From: SZAS-103 sp964449135
Lineage (GTDB): Bacteria > Pseudomonadota > Gammaproteobacteria > Xanthomonadales > Xanthomonadaceae
Assembly: GCA_964449135.1 (NCBI GenBank)
Contig: CAYUXZ010000011.1
Span: forward strand, 1 to 61,529
Reading direction: 5' to 3'
DNA: 61,529 bases
Shown here: positions 42,011-50,795 of the stretch, in pieces
How positions within the stretch are numbered: position 1 is the first letter of the stretch
Layout of the letters: every line of letters starts with the position of its first letter
Program-made: the position numbers and the translations under genes
The notes under the pieces: generated by a model
The model's database searches: none
Seen by the model: the letters and a program-made list of their open reading frames with translations, nothing else
What the model was told of the DNA's origin: nothing

Positions 42011-42939
42011 GGCTTGCGCTTCGCGCGCGGATGCGCGCTGTCGTAGACCTTGGCGAGGTGCTGGAAGTCGAGGTGCGTGTAGATCTGCGTCGTGCCGATG
42101 TCGGCGTGGCCGAGCAGTTCCTGCACGCCGCGAAGGTCGCCGGAGGATTCGAGTACGTGGCTGGCGAAGCTGTGCCGCAGTAGGTGCGGATGCACGCGCT
42201 TCCACACGCCCTGCTGCTGCGCGAGCTGGCGCAGTCGCAGCTGCACCGCGCGCGGACTGATGGTCGCGCCGCCGCGCCCGGGAAACACCGGCTGCGCAGC
42301 GCCGCTCGACGGCGATTCCGCGCGCCAGGCGCGCAGCGCTTCGCAGGCATGGCGACCGACCGGCACCACGCGCGTCTTCGCGCCCTTGCCGGTCACGCGC
42401 ACCATGCCGCCGTCGAGGTCCAGCGCGCGCCAATGCAGGCCGCAGACTTCCGCAAGCCGCAGGCCTGATGAATACATCAGCTCCAGCAGTGCACGGTCGC
42501 GCTTGCCGATCGCGTTCTCGGCGGGCACTTCGACCAGACGCGCCATCTCGTCAGGGTCGAGCACCTCGGGCAATTTGCGCGGCGCCTTGGGCGCACGCAG
42601 GCCCGTCGCCGGATTCGCCTGCAGCCGGCCATTGCGCAACTGCCAGGCGAAGAAGCTGCGGCAGGCCGACAGTCGCCTCTGCAACGAGGTAGGGCTCAAA
42701 CCGCGCCGGTGTTCGCTGGCGACGAACGCGCGCAGGATTTCGCCGTCGATACGGGTCCATGCGGCGATGCCCTGCTCGGCGAGCCAGTCGCAGAGCGCCG
42801 CCAGATCGCGGCCATAGCCGTCGAGCGTGTTCGCCGACATCCGCCGCTCGACCTTGAGGTGTGCGAGGAAGGCGTCACGCTGCGCGTGCAACGGTAGCGC
42901 ATCGGTCACGGCGGCATCGCGGGCGGCCGCGCGCTTCAT
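42007..42939 (-). CDS. xerC: Site-specific tyrosine recombinase XerC
   Basis: The protein is 310 residues. The N-terminal core-binding domain spans ~20-105, and the catalytic domain carries the R-K-H-R-H-Y pattern, including SSGLRLAEVCGL (first Arg), HLLRHSFASHVLESSGDLRGVQELLGHADI and Tyr287 in IYTHLDF. It resolves chromosome dimers at dif with XerD. It lies in the usual dapF-DUF484-xerC order and overlaps the DUF971 gene. Normal length. Confidence 0.95.
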   Translation of the reverse strand: MKRAAARDAAVTDALPLHAQRDAFLAHLKVERRMSANTLDGYGRDLAALCDWLAEQGIAAWTRIDGEILRAFVASEHRRGLSPTSLQRRLSACRSFFAWQLRNGRLQANPATGLRAPKAPRKLPEVLDPDEMARLVEVPAENAIGKRDRALLELMYSSGLRLAEVCGLHWRALDLDGGMVRVTGKGAKTRVVPVGRHACEALRAWRAESPSSGAAQPVFPGRGGATISPRAVQLRLRQLAQQQGVWKRVHPHLLRHSFASHVLESSGDLRGVQELLGHADIGTTQIYTHLDFQHLAKVYDSAHPRAKRKP

Positions 42940-42943
42940 CGCA

Positions 42944-43615
42944 TCAGTCGTAGCGCGCGAGCGCCGCGACCAGGGTGTCGCCCATCAGGCGCAGGAACAG
43001 CGTGCCCATGCCCGGATAGAAGCGGTTGGGATCGTGCGCGCCGATCGCGACCAGTCCGCGCTCGCCCAGCGGCAGCAGCGCGCAGGACTGCACTTCGCCC
43101 ACGCGCGCGCCGAACAACACGTCGAGCTTGTTCTGCTGCAGGCGACCGCACAGCGGCTCGGCGTTCGCGAAGAATTCCTCGAACGGGGTCAGCACGGCGG
43201 CGTTGCTCGGCAGCACCTGCAACCAGTCGGCGCCGTCGAGACCGGCAACCGGAGCGTGCAACAGCACGCGCACGAGCTCGCCCTGGAAATCCTCGGTGAG
43301 GCTGGCGACCATCGACTTCAGGGTTTCGGCCGCATCGCGCGCGCGCATCAGCGCGAGCACGAGCTGGTGCGTGCGCACGGTGAGCCGCTCGTTTTCCTGC
43401 GCGACGTGGAACAGCTCCTGCAGGCGCTTGTTGAGCTCGCGGTTCTTGTCGCGCAGCACGTCGAGCTGGTAGCTCGCGAGCGAGGTCGCGCGACCTTCCT
43501 CGCGCGGCACCTTCAGGCCCAGCGCGAGGTCGGGAAAGTCGTCGAGAAAGCGCGGATTGCGGCGCAGGAAGGCCGCGACCTCGTTCGATTGGATGTCGTG
43601 CGGGACGTCGCTCAT
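42944..43615 (-). CDS. DUF484 protein (GAF-like)
   Basis: The protein is 223 residues. It starts MSDVPHDIQSNEVAAFLRRNPRFLD, with a coiled coil (about 50-90, KNRELNKRLQELFHVAQEN) and a GAF-like C-terminal region with SCALLPLGERGLVAIGA and FYPGMGTLFLRLMGD. DUF484 proteins lie between dapF and xerC across gammaproteobacteria; role unknown. The start overlaps the dapF stop (ATGA) and its end is 5 bp from xerC. Confidence 0.92.
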   Translation of the reverse strand: MSDVPHDIQSNEVAAFLRRNPRFLDDFPDLALGLKVPREEGRATSLASYQLDVLRDKNRELNKRLQELFHVAQENERLTVRTHQLVLALMRARDAAETLKSMVASLTEDFQGELVRVLLHAPVAGLDGADWLQVLPSNAAVLTPFEEFFANAEPLCGRLQQNKLDVLFGARVGEVQSCALLPLGERGLVAIGAHDPNRFYPGMGTLFLRLMGDTLVAALARYD

Positions 43616-44448
43616 GGAATCCACTCTCCTTCGAAAACGAACGCGGCCGGGCCGCGCATCACCACCGGCGCGTCGTCCTGCGGCCAGACGACGCGCAGCG
43701 TACCGCCGGGTAGTTCGACCGCGACCTCGCGGTCGACGCGCTGCTGCCGCACGAGGATCGCGACCGCCGCGCACGCGCCGCTGCCGCAGGCCAGGGTTTC
43801 GCCGACGCCGCGCTCGAACACGCGCAGCGCGATATTGCCCGCATCCATCACTTCCGCGAATCCGACATTGACGCCTTGCGGGAATTCGCCACGCATCTGC
43901 AGCGCCGGACCGAGCGTGTGCACCGGCGCGGTCGCAATGTCCGCGACCTCGATCAGCGCGTGCGGATTGCCCATGGACACGGCGCCGAAACGGATCGGCT
44001 CGCCGTCGATGTCCAGTTCGTAGCGGGCGTTCTGCTTCGCCATCGCGAACGGAATCCGCGCAGGTGCGAATTCGGGCATGCCCATCTCGATGCTGAAGTC
44101 GTCGTCTCCGTGGGCCCGTACCGCGTGCGTGCCGGTCGGCGAGTCGAGTGCGAAATCGCTCACCGCGACCGCACCGTTTCTGCGCAGCCACGCGGCCACG
44201 CAGCGCGCGCCGTTGCCGCATTGCTGCGCGATTGAGCCGTCGGAGTTCCAGATTCGATAGGAAGCGACGCTGCCGCGCGCGACCGGATCGGCGATCCCGA
44301 TGACCTGGTCGCAGCCGACGCCGAAATGGCGGTCGGCGAGCCGGCGCAGTGTCTCTTCGTCGGGCGCTGGTTTCCCGTCCCGCAGGTCGAGCATCACGAA
44401 GTCGTTGCCGGCTCCGTGCATTTTCGCGAAGCGCCAGCGTTCAGACAT
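43612..44448 (-). CDS. dapF: Diaminopimelate epimerase
   Basis: The protein is 278 residues. It interconverts LL- and meso-diaminopimelate for lysine and peptidoglycan. Catalytic cysteines are C77 in AQQCGNGARC and the one in ETLACGSGACAA; MHGAGNDFVMLD and SMGNPHALIEV are family blocks. Length is normal. Its start overlaps the lptM stop (TGATG) and its stop overlaps the DUF484 start, so lptM-dapF-DUF484-xerC-DUF971 read as one operon. Confidence 0.97.
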   Translation of the reverse strand: MSERWRFAKMHGAGNDFVMLDLRDGKPAPDEETLRRLADRHFGVGCDQVIGIADPVARGSVASYRIWNSDGSIAQQCGNGARCVAAWLRRNGAVAVSDFALDSPTGTHAVRAHGDDDFSIEMGMPEFAPARIPFAMAKQNARYELDIDGEPIRFGAVSMGNPHALIEVADIATAPVHTLGPALQMRGEFPQGVNVGFAEVMDAGNIALRVFERGVGETLACGSGACAAVAILVRQQRVDREVAVELPGGTLRVVWPQDDAPVVMRGPAAFVFEGEWIP

Positions 44449-44558
44449 CAGTGGTGCAGCGCAGGTTTGTCGGGCAGCACCAGCGCGCCCTTGTTGCCGC
44501 AGGCGGCGAGCGTGAGCAGGACGGCGGCGAGCAGCAGGATGCGCAGGGTCGTTTTCAT
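44448..44558 (-). CDS. lptM: LPS-assembly lipoprotein LptM (YifL)
   Basis: The peptide has 36 residues (MKTTLRILLLAAVLLT then LAACGNKGALVLPDK), too short for most gene finders. A lipoprotein signal with LAAC lipobox is followed by the LptM-conserved CGNKGALVLP. LptM helps LptD-LptE mature during outer-membrane LPS transporter assembly. It sits directly before dapF, as in other gammaproteobacteria, and its stop overlaps the dapF start as TGATG. Start is ATG 44558. Confidence 0.88.
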   Translation of the reverse strand: MKTTLRILLLAAVLLTLAACGNKGALVLPDKPALHH

Positions 44559-44634
44559 GCGCCCCAGTATATGCCGGAACCGTGACGGCGCGGCAGCCGC
44601 GGATCGCGCGATCAAGGCCGACGGCAACGAATGT

Positions 44635-44874
44635 TCAGCAACGTCGAAGCGTGCCTGCGCGCCGCACCCGCGCGGGCAGCAGCGAGACCAGCAAGGAACG
44701 GCAATGCACCGCGAACGCGCTTAGCGGGGCCAACGCGCACCACAAGGCCAACGTACCCGAATCGGGCGCGGTCCAGCGCAGCGCCATCGCCGCGACGACG
44801 CCGACTACGGCGAGTTGCAGCAGGGTGCGACGCAGCGCGAGCAGGGCGAAGGTTTCGGATTCGAGATGGCGCAT
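44635..44874 (-). CDS. Small two-helix membrane protein
   Basis: The protein is 79 residues, starting MRHLESETFALLALRRTL, with CCGGAG seven bases ahead. Two hydrophobic segments and a very basic C terminus (RVRRAGTLRRC) suggest an inner-membrane peptide with positive-inside topology. No family recognised. It precedes lptM in the same direction by 76 bp. Confidence 0.45.
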   Translation of the reverse strand: MRHLESETFALLALRRTLLQLAVVGVVAAMALRWTAPDSGTLALWCALAPLSAFAVHCRSLLVSLLPARVRRAGTLRRC

Positions 44875-44997
44875 GGCGGACTCCGGTTCGATGGGAGTTC
44901 AGCCTGCTATTCGTTCGTCTCAGCAGCCGAGACGGGACGATTTACTGCGCTTCATCCGATCGATCGCGTTGCGGTCCGCCGATCGGCTGTGGGCGGG

Positions 44998-45411
44998 TCA
45001 ATGGGCCTTGTGCCATCCTTCGCGCGTCAACTCGGCGTTCCGGCTGTCCAGGTCACGCACCTGGATCATCAACTTGCCATTCGTGGTGGTGCCGTTCAAC
45101 GCCATGTAAGTCAGTCCGCCCGTATCTTTCAGAGCCACAACTTGCATTCCATCGTGCAGCATCGGCTCGAGTTCGATATTGCGGGTGCTTCCATCCGACA
45201 TCGTGACAGTCTTGCTGTAGCGACCCGAGAATTCATCGCCGAACGCGAGGTTCTGCCTTACCTCGTCGAGGGAGACCAAAAAATGTCGTTTCGCCAAATC
45301 CGAACCCGATGCCGGGACGGACGCGATGGCGCGCGGCATGTTGGCGACGAAAACGCCGGCGCTGAACGCGACGACGGCCAGTGCGATGCCCTTGACAGTG
45401 TTGGTTTTCAT
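44998..45411 (-). CDS. Signal-anchored small protein of unknown function
   Basis: The protein is 137 residues, starting MKTNTVKGIALAVVAFSAGV after CGGAGATC, with one N-terminal membrane or signal segment. The remainder contains VSLDEVRQNLAFGDEFSG and a TVTMSDGSTRNIELEP region, suggesting a small beta-rich periplasmic domain. Unrecognised. Base composition is somewhat lower in GC than the neighbouring genes. Confidence 0.6.
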   Translation of the reverse strand: MKTNTVKGIALAVVAFSAGVFVANMPRAIASVPASGSDLAKRHFLVSLDEVRQNLAFGDEFSGRYSKTVTMSDGSTRNIELEPMLHDGMQVVALKDTGGLTYMALNGTTTNGKLMIQVRDLDSRNAELTREGWHKAH

Positions 45412-45529
45412 TTGATCTCCGTGGCGTTGACATGAAAAAAGAAGGTGCCGCTGGTGCGCGATGGATACTACGAAATGGGTGGGCTTTCAATCATTCCCGC
45501 GCGTCGTCTAACGACATCCCTGTTTCGGT

Positions 45530-46504
45530 TTACTTCTCGTACGCCGCCAGCGCGAGCTGCAGGCTCGCGCGCGCCTGCTGGCGCAGGCTCGCCGGTTCGG
45601 TGATCTCCGCGTCGGCGCCGTAGCGCAGCACGTCCATCAGCAATTCCTTGGCGCTGCTGTAGGGCACGCGCAACTGGTAGCGGCCGTCGGGCAAGAACTT
45701 GCCTTCCTGCTTGGAATGCCAGTGCGTGTCGGCGACCCAGCGCGCGGCTTTCGCGGAAAACACGATCGTCGCCCAGGCCTTGGGCGCGCCCGAGAAGATG
45801 CCGTAGCCGGAGGCGAGGTGCTCGTCGAGCACGCTGTCGGGCACGTCCTGCGCCACCGCGTCGAGCACGTGCGGCGCGCTGATGCGATCGACCGCGAAGC
45901 TGCGCAGCGCGTCGCGTTCGTGGTCGAAGGCGTCGAGGTACCAATTGTCGCGGTAGTGCGTCAGGCGCTGCGGCGACACGCGCCGATGGCTGCGCTCGTC
46001 GGTCGAACGCGCGCGGTAGTCGAACGCGAGCTGCCGGCGTTCGAGCACGGCGCTCGCGGCGATGCGGAATGCGAGCTGGTCCATGTTGCGCTGCCCGGAA
46101 GCAATGACCCGCACGCGCTCGACCGGCCAGCGCTTGCCGCCGGCCTGCTCGGCGAGCAGCGCATCGATGCGCGTCTTCAGCGGGGCGAGCGCGCCCGAGA
46201 GCACGCCCGCACCGGTGCGTTCGAGCAGCTGGTGCGTCGCGAGCAGCGCGTGCAGTTCGTCCGAACTCAGCCACAGCCCCGGCAGTTCGAAGCGCCCGCC
46301 TTCGGCCTCGTCGTAGCGGTAAGCACCCTCGCCCGTGCTTTCCAGCGGCGCGCCCAATGCATCGCGCAGGAAGGCGAGGTCGCGGTACAGGGTCGCGCGC
46401 GAGCAGCCCAGTTCTTCCATCATCCGCTGGGTCGAGACCGGATAGCGGGCGGCCTTGAGCATCCGGTGCAGGGTCAGCGCGCGTTCGTAGCGTTCCATGG
46501 ACAT
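45530..46504 (-). CDS. WYL-domain transcriptional regulator (YafY family)
   Basis: The protein is 324 residues, starting at ATG 46504 (MSMERYER; ATG 46498 possible). An N-terminal winged HTH (YPVSTQRMMEELGCSRATLYRDL) is followed by a WYL domain with HYRDNWYLDAFDHERDALRSFAVDRI and a WCX-like C-terminal domain. WYL domains bind nucleic acid or small ligands. It is divergent from the molybdoenzyme operon (about 70 bp to the first ATG), which makes it the likely regulator of that operon. Reading frames that run through the gene on the far side of 46504 are antisense to soeA and rejected. Confidence 0.87.
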   Translation of the reverse strand: MSMERYERALTLHRMLKAARYPVSTQRMMEELGCSRATLYRDLAFLRDALGAPLESTGEGAYRYDEAEGGRFELPGLWLSSDELHALLATHQLLERTGAGVLSGALAPLKTRIDALLAEQAGGKRWPVERVRVIASGQRNMDQLAFRIAASAVLERRQLAFDYRARSTDERSHRRVSPQRLTHYRDNWYLDAFDHERDALRSFAVDRISAPHVLDAVAQDVPDSVLDEHLASGYGIFSGAPKAWATIVFSAKAARWVADTHWHSKQEGKFLPDGRYQLRVPYSSAKELLMDVLRYGADAEITEPASLRQQARASLQLALAAYEK

Positions 46505-46573
46505 TCCGCGGTGGATCGAACTTGCCCATGATAAGCGCGCCTGCCGCGCTCTGCGATGCGGCACAATGCGCGG

Positions 46574-49408
46574 ATGCGCGAGCCTGCACTCAACCTGTCG
46601 CCGTCGCCGGGCGACGAGTCCAAAACCACTACCTGCTACATGTGCGCGTGTAGATGCGGCATCAAGGTGTGGTTGAAAGACGGCCAGATCCGCTACATCC
46701 AGGGCAACCCCGCGCACCCGGTGAACCAGGGCGTGCTCTGCGCGAAGGGTTCGGCCGGGATCATGCAGCACTACTCGCCGGCCCGATTGAACAAGCCGCT
46801 GCTGCGTACCGGCGAACGCGGCAACCGCGAGTTCCGCGAGATCGAATGGGACGAAGCGCTGTCGATCGCGACGGGCTGGCTGTCGGTGATCCGCGAGCGC
46901 AATCCCGACGAGCTCGCGTTCTTCACCGGCCGCGACCAGTCGCAGGCGCTGACCGGCTGGTGGGCGCAGCAGTTCGGTACGGTGAACTACGCGGCGCACG
47001 GCGGCTTCTGCTCGGTGAACATGGCCGCAGGCGGGCTGTACACGCTGGGCGGTTCGTTCTGGGAATTCGGCGAACCGGACTGGGAGCACACGCAGTATCT
47101 GATGCTCTGGGGCGTCGCCGAGGACCACGACTCGAATCCGATCAAGCTCGGCCTCGGCAAGCTCAAGGCGCGCGGCGCGAAGATCGTCGCGGTCAATCCG
47201 GTGCGCAGCGGCTACGGCGCGATCGCCGACGAATGGATCGGCATCCGCCCCGGCACCGACGGCCAGTTCGCGTTCGCGCTGATCCACGAGCTGCTGCGCA
47301 GCGATCGCATCGATCTCGATTACCTCGTGCGCTACACGAACGCGCATTGGCTCGTCATCCACAATCCGGGCGGCGCGGACGACGGCCTGTTCGCGCGCGA
47401 TGCGGATGGCAACGCGCTGTGCTTCGATCGCACGACAGGCGCGGTCGCAAATGCCGATCGCGTCGACGTCTCTCCTGCCGTGGTCGGCGAGTACGCGCTC
47501 GCCGACGGGCGCAAGGCCGTGCCCGTATTCCACCTGTTCGCCGAGCGCTATCTCGATCCGCAATATTCGCCCGACGCCGTCGCCGAACGCTGCGGAATTC
47601 CCGCCAGCATCATCCGCCGCATCGCGAACGAGCTCGCGCAGGCCGCGTTCGACAGCGGACTGAAGCTGCCGATCGCGTGGACCGACGTCCACGGACGCCG
47701 GCACGAGGAGATGATCGGCCGCCCCGTCGCGATGCACGCGATGCGCGGAATCAGCGCGCATTCGAATGGATTCCACACCTGTCGCGCGCTGCATGTGCTG
47801 CAGTTGCTGCTCGGCGCGGTGGACGCGCCCGGTTCGTTCCGCTACCAGCCGCCGTTCCCCAAACCGATCCCGCCGGCGAATCGCCCCGGCAAGGCGCGCC
47901 GCGAAAACGGCAGCCTCGATGCGCCACCGCTGGGTTTCGTGCACGGCCCGGAAGATCTGGTCGTCGACGCAGACGGCGCCCCGCGCCGCATCGATCATGC
48001 GTATTCCTGGGCGTATCCGCTGGCCGCGCACGGGATGATGCACGCGATGATCCGCAATGCCTGGGCTGGCGATCCGTACAAGATCGACACGCTGCTGATG
48101 TTCATGGCGAACATGAGCTGGAACTCGGCGATGAACACCGCCGAGACGATGCGCATGCTCACCGACAAGGACGAGCGCGGCGAATACAGGATTCCGCGCA
48201 TCATCTACGCCGACGCCTATGCGAGCGAGATGGTCGCCTACGCCGACCTGGTGCTGCCGGACACGACGTACCTCGAGCGTTTCGACGCGATCAGCCTGCT
48301 CGACCGCCCGATCTCGGACGCCGACGGCGCCGCCGATGCGATACGGCATCCGGTGCTGGATTCGACCAAACAGGTCGAAGGTCGAGATGTGCGCGGCTTC
48401 CAGTCGGTGCTGCTCGATCTGGGCGCGCGCCTGAAATTGCCGGGCATGGTCGACGATTCCGGCGCGCCGCTCTATCGCGATTACGCCGACTACATCGTCC
48501 ACCACCAGCGCGCGCCGGGCGTGGGCCTGCTTGCAGGTTGGCGCGGCGCGGACGGCGCGCAGGAAGCGAAAGGCCCGCCGAACCCGCAGCAGTTGCAGCG
48601 CTATATCGAGCACGGCGGTTTCTGGCGTTCGGAAATTCCCGAAAGCGCGCGCTACTACAAGATGGCCAACCGCGAGTATCTCGAGTGGTCGGCGCGCATG
48701 GGTTTCATCGCCCGGCCCGAACCGATCGTGCTGCAGCTGTATTCGGAAACGATGCAGAAATTCCGCCTCGCCGCGCAGGGGCACGGCGAACACCGGCCGC
48801 CCGCGCAGCATCGCGAACGCGTCGCGGCCTACTTCGATCCGCTGCCGATCTGGTACGAGCCGTTCGAACAGACACAGATCGATCGCGAGGCGTTTCCGCT
48901 TTCGGCCATCACCCAGCGCCCCATGTTCATGTACCACGCATGGGGATCGCAGAATGCCTGGCTGCGGCAGATCGCGACGCGCAATTTCCTCTACCTGCAT
49001 CCGGACACCGCCGCGAAATACGGCATCGCCGACGAGGACTGGGTGGACGTCGAATCGCACAACGGGCGCATCACCGTGCAGGCGAAACTCGCGGGCAACG
49101 CGCAGCCCGACACGGTGTGGACCTGGAACGCCATCGGCAAGCGCCGCGGCGCGTGGAAGCTCGCCAAGGACGCGCCGGAAGGCACGCGCGGATTCCTGCT
49201 CAACCACCTGATTTCCGATCGCACGCCGGCCGACGATTACGCGAACGCCGATCCGGTGACCGGACAGGCCGCGTGGTTCGACCTGCGCGTGCGGATTTCG
49301 AAGGCGCTGTCCGCATCGGAAAGCGCGCCGCAATTCCCGCCGCTGCGGACGCGCACGGCGAGCGGCAAACCGCTGCGCTACGGCGCAACGATGAGGAAGC
49401 GCCCATGA
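46574..49408 (+). CDS. soeA: Molybdopterin oxidoreductase, SoeA-like catalytic subunit
   Basis: The protein is 944 residues from ATG 46574 (ATG 46556 adds six). It is a DMSO-reductase family subunit with a 4Fe-4S site at C21, C24, C28 and C56 (CYMCACRCG ... VLCAKG) and the molybdenum pocket HGGFCSVNMAAGG, where Cys may ligate Mo. No Tat signal is seen, so a cytoplasmic-facing enzyme is expected, as in SoeABC sulfite dehydrogenases. The partner genes (iron-sulfur subunit, DmsC/SoeC-like anchor) fit that complex; thiosulfate or polysulfide chemistry is an alternative. The stop overlaps the next start (ATGA). Confidence 0.8.
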   Translation: MREPALNLSPSPGDESKTTTCYMCACRCGIKVWLKDGQIRYIQGNPAHPVNQGVLCAKGSAGIMQHYSPARLNKPLLRTGERGNREFREIEWDEALSIATGWLSVIRERNPDELAFFTGRDQSQALTGWWAQQFGTVNYAAHGGFCSVNMAAGGLYTLGGSFWEFGEPDWEHTQYLMLWGVAEDHDSNPIKLGLGKLKARGAKIVAVNPVRSGYGAIADEWIGIRPGTDGQFAFALIHELLRSDRIDLDYLVRYTNAHWLVIHNPGGADDGLFARDADGNALCFDRTTGAVANADRVDVSPAVVGEYALADGRKAVPVFHLFAERYLDPQYSPDAVAERCGIPASIIRRIANELAQAAFDSGLKLPIAWTDVHGRRHEEMIGRPVAMHAMRGISAHSNGFHTCRALHVLQLLLGAVDAPGSFRYQPPFPKPIPPANRPGKARRENGSLDAPPLGFVHGPEDLVVDADGAPRRIDHAYSWAYPLAAHGMMHAMIRNAWAGDPYKIDTLLMFMANMSWNSAMNTAETMRMLTDKDERGEYRIPRIIYADAYASEMVAYADLVLPDTTYLERFDAISLLDRPISDADGAADAIRHPVLDSTKQVEGRDVRGFQSVLLDLGARLKLPGMVDDSGAPLYRDYADYIVHHQRAPGVGLLAGWRGADGAQEAKGPPNPQQLQRYIEHGGFWRSEIPESARYYKMANREYLEWSARMGFIARPEPIVLQLYSETMQKFRLAAQGHGEHRPPAQHRERVAAYFDPLPIWYEPFEQTQIDREAFPLSAITQRPMFMYHAWGSQNAWLRQIATRNFLYLHPDTAAKYGIADEDWVDVESHNGRITVQAKLAGNAQPDTVWTWNAIGKRRGAWKLAKDAPEGTRGFLLNHLISDRTPADDYANADPVTGQAAWFDLRVRISKALSASESAPQFPPLRTRTASGKPLRYGATMRKRP

Positions 49409-50046
49409 GCGATGCGCACGACTGGTATTTCGACGTCATCTCGCCGTTCGCGTACCTGCAGTGGACGCGGTTGCGCCGCGATCATCCGCAATTGCGGCTG
49501 AATCCGCGGCCGCTGCTGTTCGGCGTGTTGCTGCAGCACCACGGCCAGCTCGGACCCGCGGAGATTCCGGGCAAGCGCGCTTTCACCTACCGCTTCGTGT
49601 CGTGGGAGGCGCGCCGGCTTGGCATCCCGCTGCGTTTCCCGCCCGCGCATCCGTTCAATCCGCTCGCCGCGTTGCGTCTGATCCTCGCCGCCGACGATAT
49701 CCACGCGGCGACCGACGCGGTGTTCGCGCAGATCTGGCGCGATGGCAAGGCTGCCGACACCGCGGAGTCGTTGCGCGAGACCGCCTCTTCGCTCGGCATC
49801 GCCGATGTCGATGCGGCGATCGCGTGCGAAGACGTTAAAGCCGCGCTGCGCGCTAACACCGAGGAAGCGATCGCGCGCGGCGTGTTCGGCGTACCTACGT
49901 TGCGCATCGGCGACGCGCTGTTCTGGGGCAACGACGCGACGCAGATGGCGCTGGATTACCTCGCCGATCCGGCCTCGTTCGCGCACGAGTTCGATGCGGT
50001 CGCCGCGCTGCCCGTCGGCATCGTCCGCAAGCGGGGCCCGGCATGA
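49405..50046 (+). CDS. DsbA-fold 2-hydroxychromene-2-carboxylate isomerase family protein
   Basis: The protein is 213 residues. It has the thioredoxin/DsbA-like kappa-GST fold: WYFDVISPFAYLQW (N-terminal strand-loop where glutathione binds), FPPAHPFNPLAALRL and the late block VFGVPTLRIGDALFWGNDAT. True isomerases act on naphthalene-pathway intermediates; here, inside a molybdoenzyme operon, it is more likely a glutathione-dependent helper. Both ends overlap neighbours (ATGA), so it is part of the operon by design. Confidence 0.85.
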   Translation: MSDAHDWYFDVISPFAYLQWTRLRRDHPQLRLNPRPLLFGVLLQHHGQLGPAEIPGKRAFTYRFVSWEARRLGIPLRFPPAHPFNPLAALRLILAADDIHAATDAVFAQIWRDGKAADTAESLRETASSLGIADVDAAIACEDVKAALRANTEEAIARGVFGVPTLRIGDALFWGNDATQMALDYLADPASFAHEFDAVAALPVGIVRKRGPA

Positions 50047-50795
50047 CGATGCTGCCGTCGCCGTCGGGGAAGAAACTCGGCCTGGTGATCGACCTCGACA
50101 CCTGCGTGGGCTGCCACGCCTGTGCGGTCGCGTGCAAGCAGTGGAACGCCGGCGGCATCGCCGGTCCGCTGACCGACGAAAATCCGTACGGCGCCGAACC
50201 GTTCGGCGTGTGGTTCAACCGCGTGCACAGCTACGAGGTCGAGCCGGTCGAGAAGAGCCAGCCGGCGATGACCGTGCACTTCCCGCGCTCGTGCCTGCAC
50301 TGCGAGACGCCAGCCTGCGTGACCGTGTGTCCGACCGGCGCGAGCTACAAACGCGCCGAGGACGGCATCGTGCTCGTGGATGAGGACAAGTGCATCGGTT
50401 GCAAGCTGTGCTCGTGGGCGTGCCCGTACGGCGCGCGCGAATACTCCGCGGTCGAGGGTGTGATGAAGAAGTGCACGCTGTGCGTGGACCGCATCTACAA
50501 CGAGCACCTCGACGAAACCGAGCGCCAGCCCGCCTGCGTACAGGCTTGCCCGACGCGCGCGCGCCATTTCGGCGACTTCGGCGATCCGGAATCGAAGGTG
50601 TCGCAGCTCGTAGCCGATCGCGACGGCCGCGACCTGCTGCCGGAGCTCGGCTACAAGCCGGTCAACAAGTACCTGCCGCCGAGGCCGAGGCGCGCGTCGT
50701 CGCCGACCAGCGACGACTCGGCGCCACAGGAGAATTTGGACGTGAGCAAGCTGCCGCCGCTGTTACGCTGGCTCGATCGGGCGTTGTCGCGATGA
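50043..50795 (+). CDS. soeB: 4Fe-4S ferredoxin-type subunit, SoeB-like
   Basis: The protein is 250 residues. It has four Cys clusters typical of DmsB/NrfC-type electron transfer subunits: CVGCHACAVACKQ, CLHCETPACVTVCP, CIGCKLCSWACPYG and CTLCVDRI ... CVQACP. It should carry four 4Fe-4S clusters and pass electrons between the molybdenum subunit and the membrane anchor. The C-terminal ~45 residues are Pro/Arg/Ser-rich. ATGA overlaps on both sides tie it to the operon. Confidence 0.88.
   Translation: MTMLPSPSGKKLGLVIDLDTCVGCHACAVACKQWNAGGIAGPLTDENPYGAEPFGVWFNRVHSYEVEPVEKSQPAMTVHFPRSCLHCETPACVTVCPTGASYKRAEDGIVLVDEDKCIGCKLCSWACPYGAREYSAVEGVMKKCTLCVDRIYNEHLDETERQPACVQACPTRARHFGDFGDPESKVSQLVADRDGRDLLPELGYKPVNKYLPPRPRRASSPTSDDSAPQENLDVSKLPPLLRWLDRALSR

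Noticed and set aside
46505..49333. N-terminal extension of the WYL regulator across soeA
   Set aside because: The extra ~940 residues are antisense to the motif-rich soeA gene; the WYL protein starts normally at about 46504.
46654..50046. 1130-codon frame running through soeA and the isomerase-like gene in a second frame
   Set aside because: Only its last ~213 codons, from 49405, form a real protein; the rest is an Arg/Ala-rich shadow of soeA.
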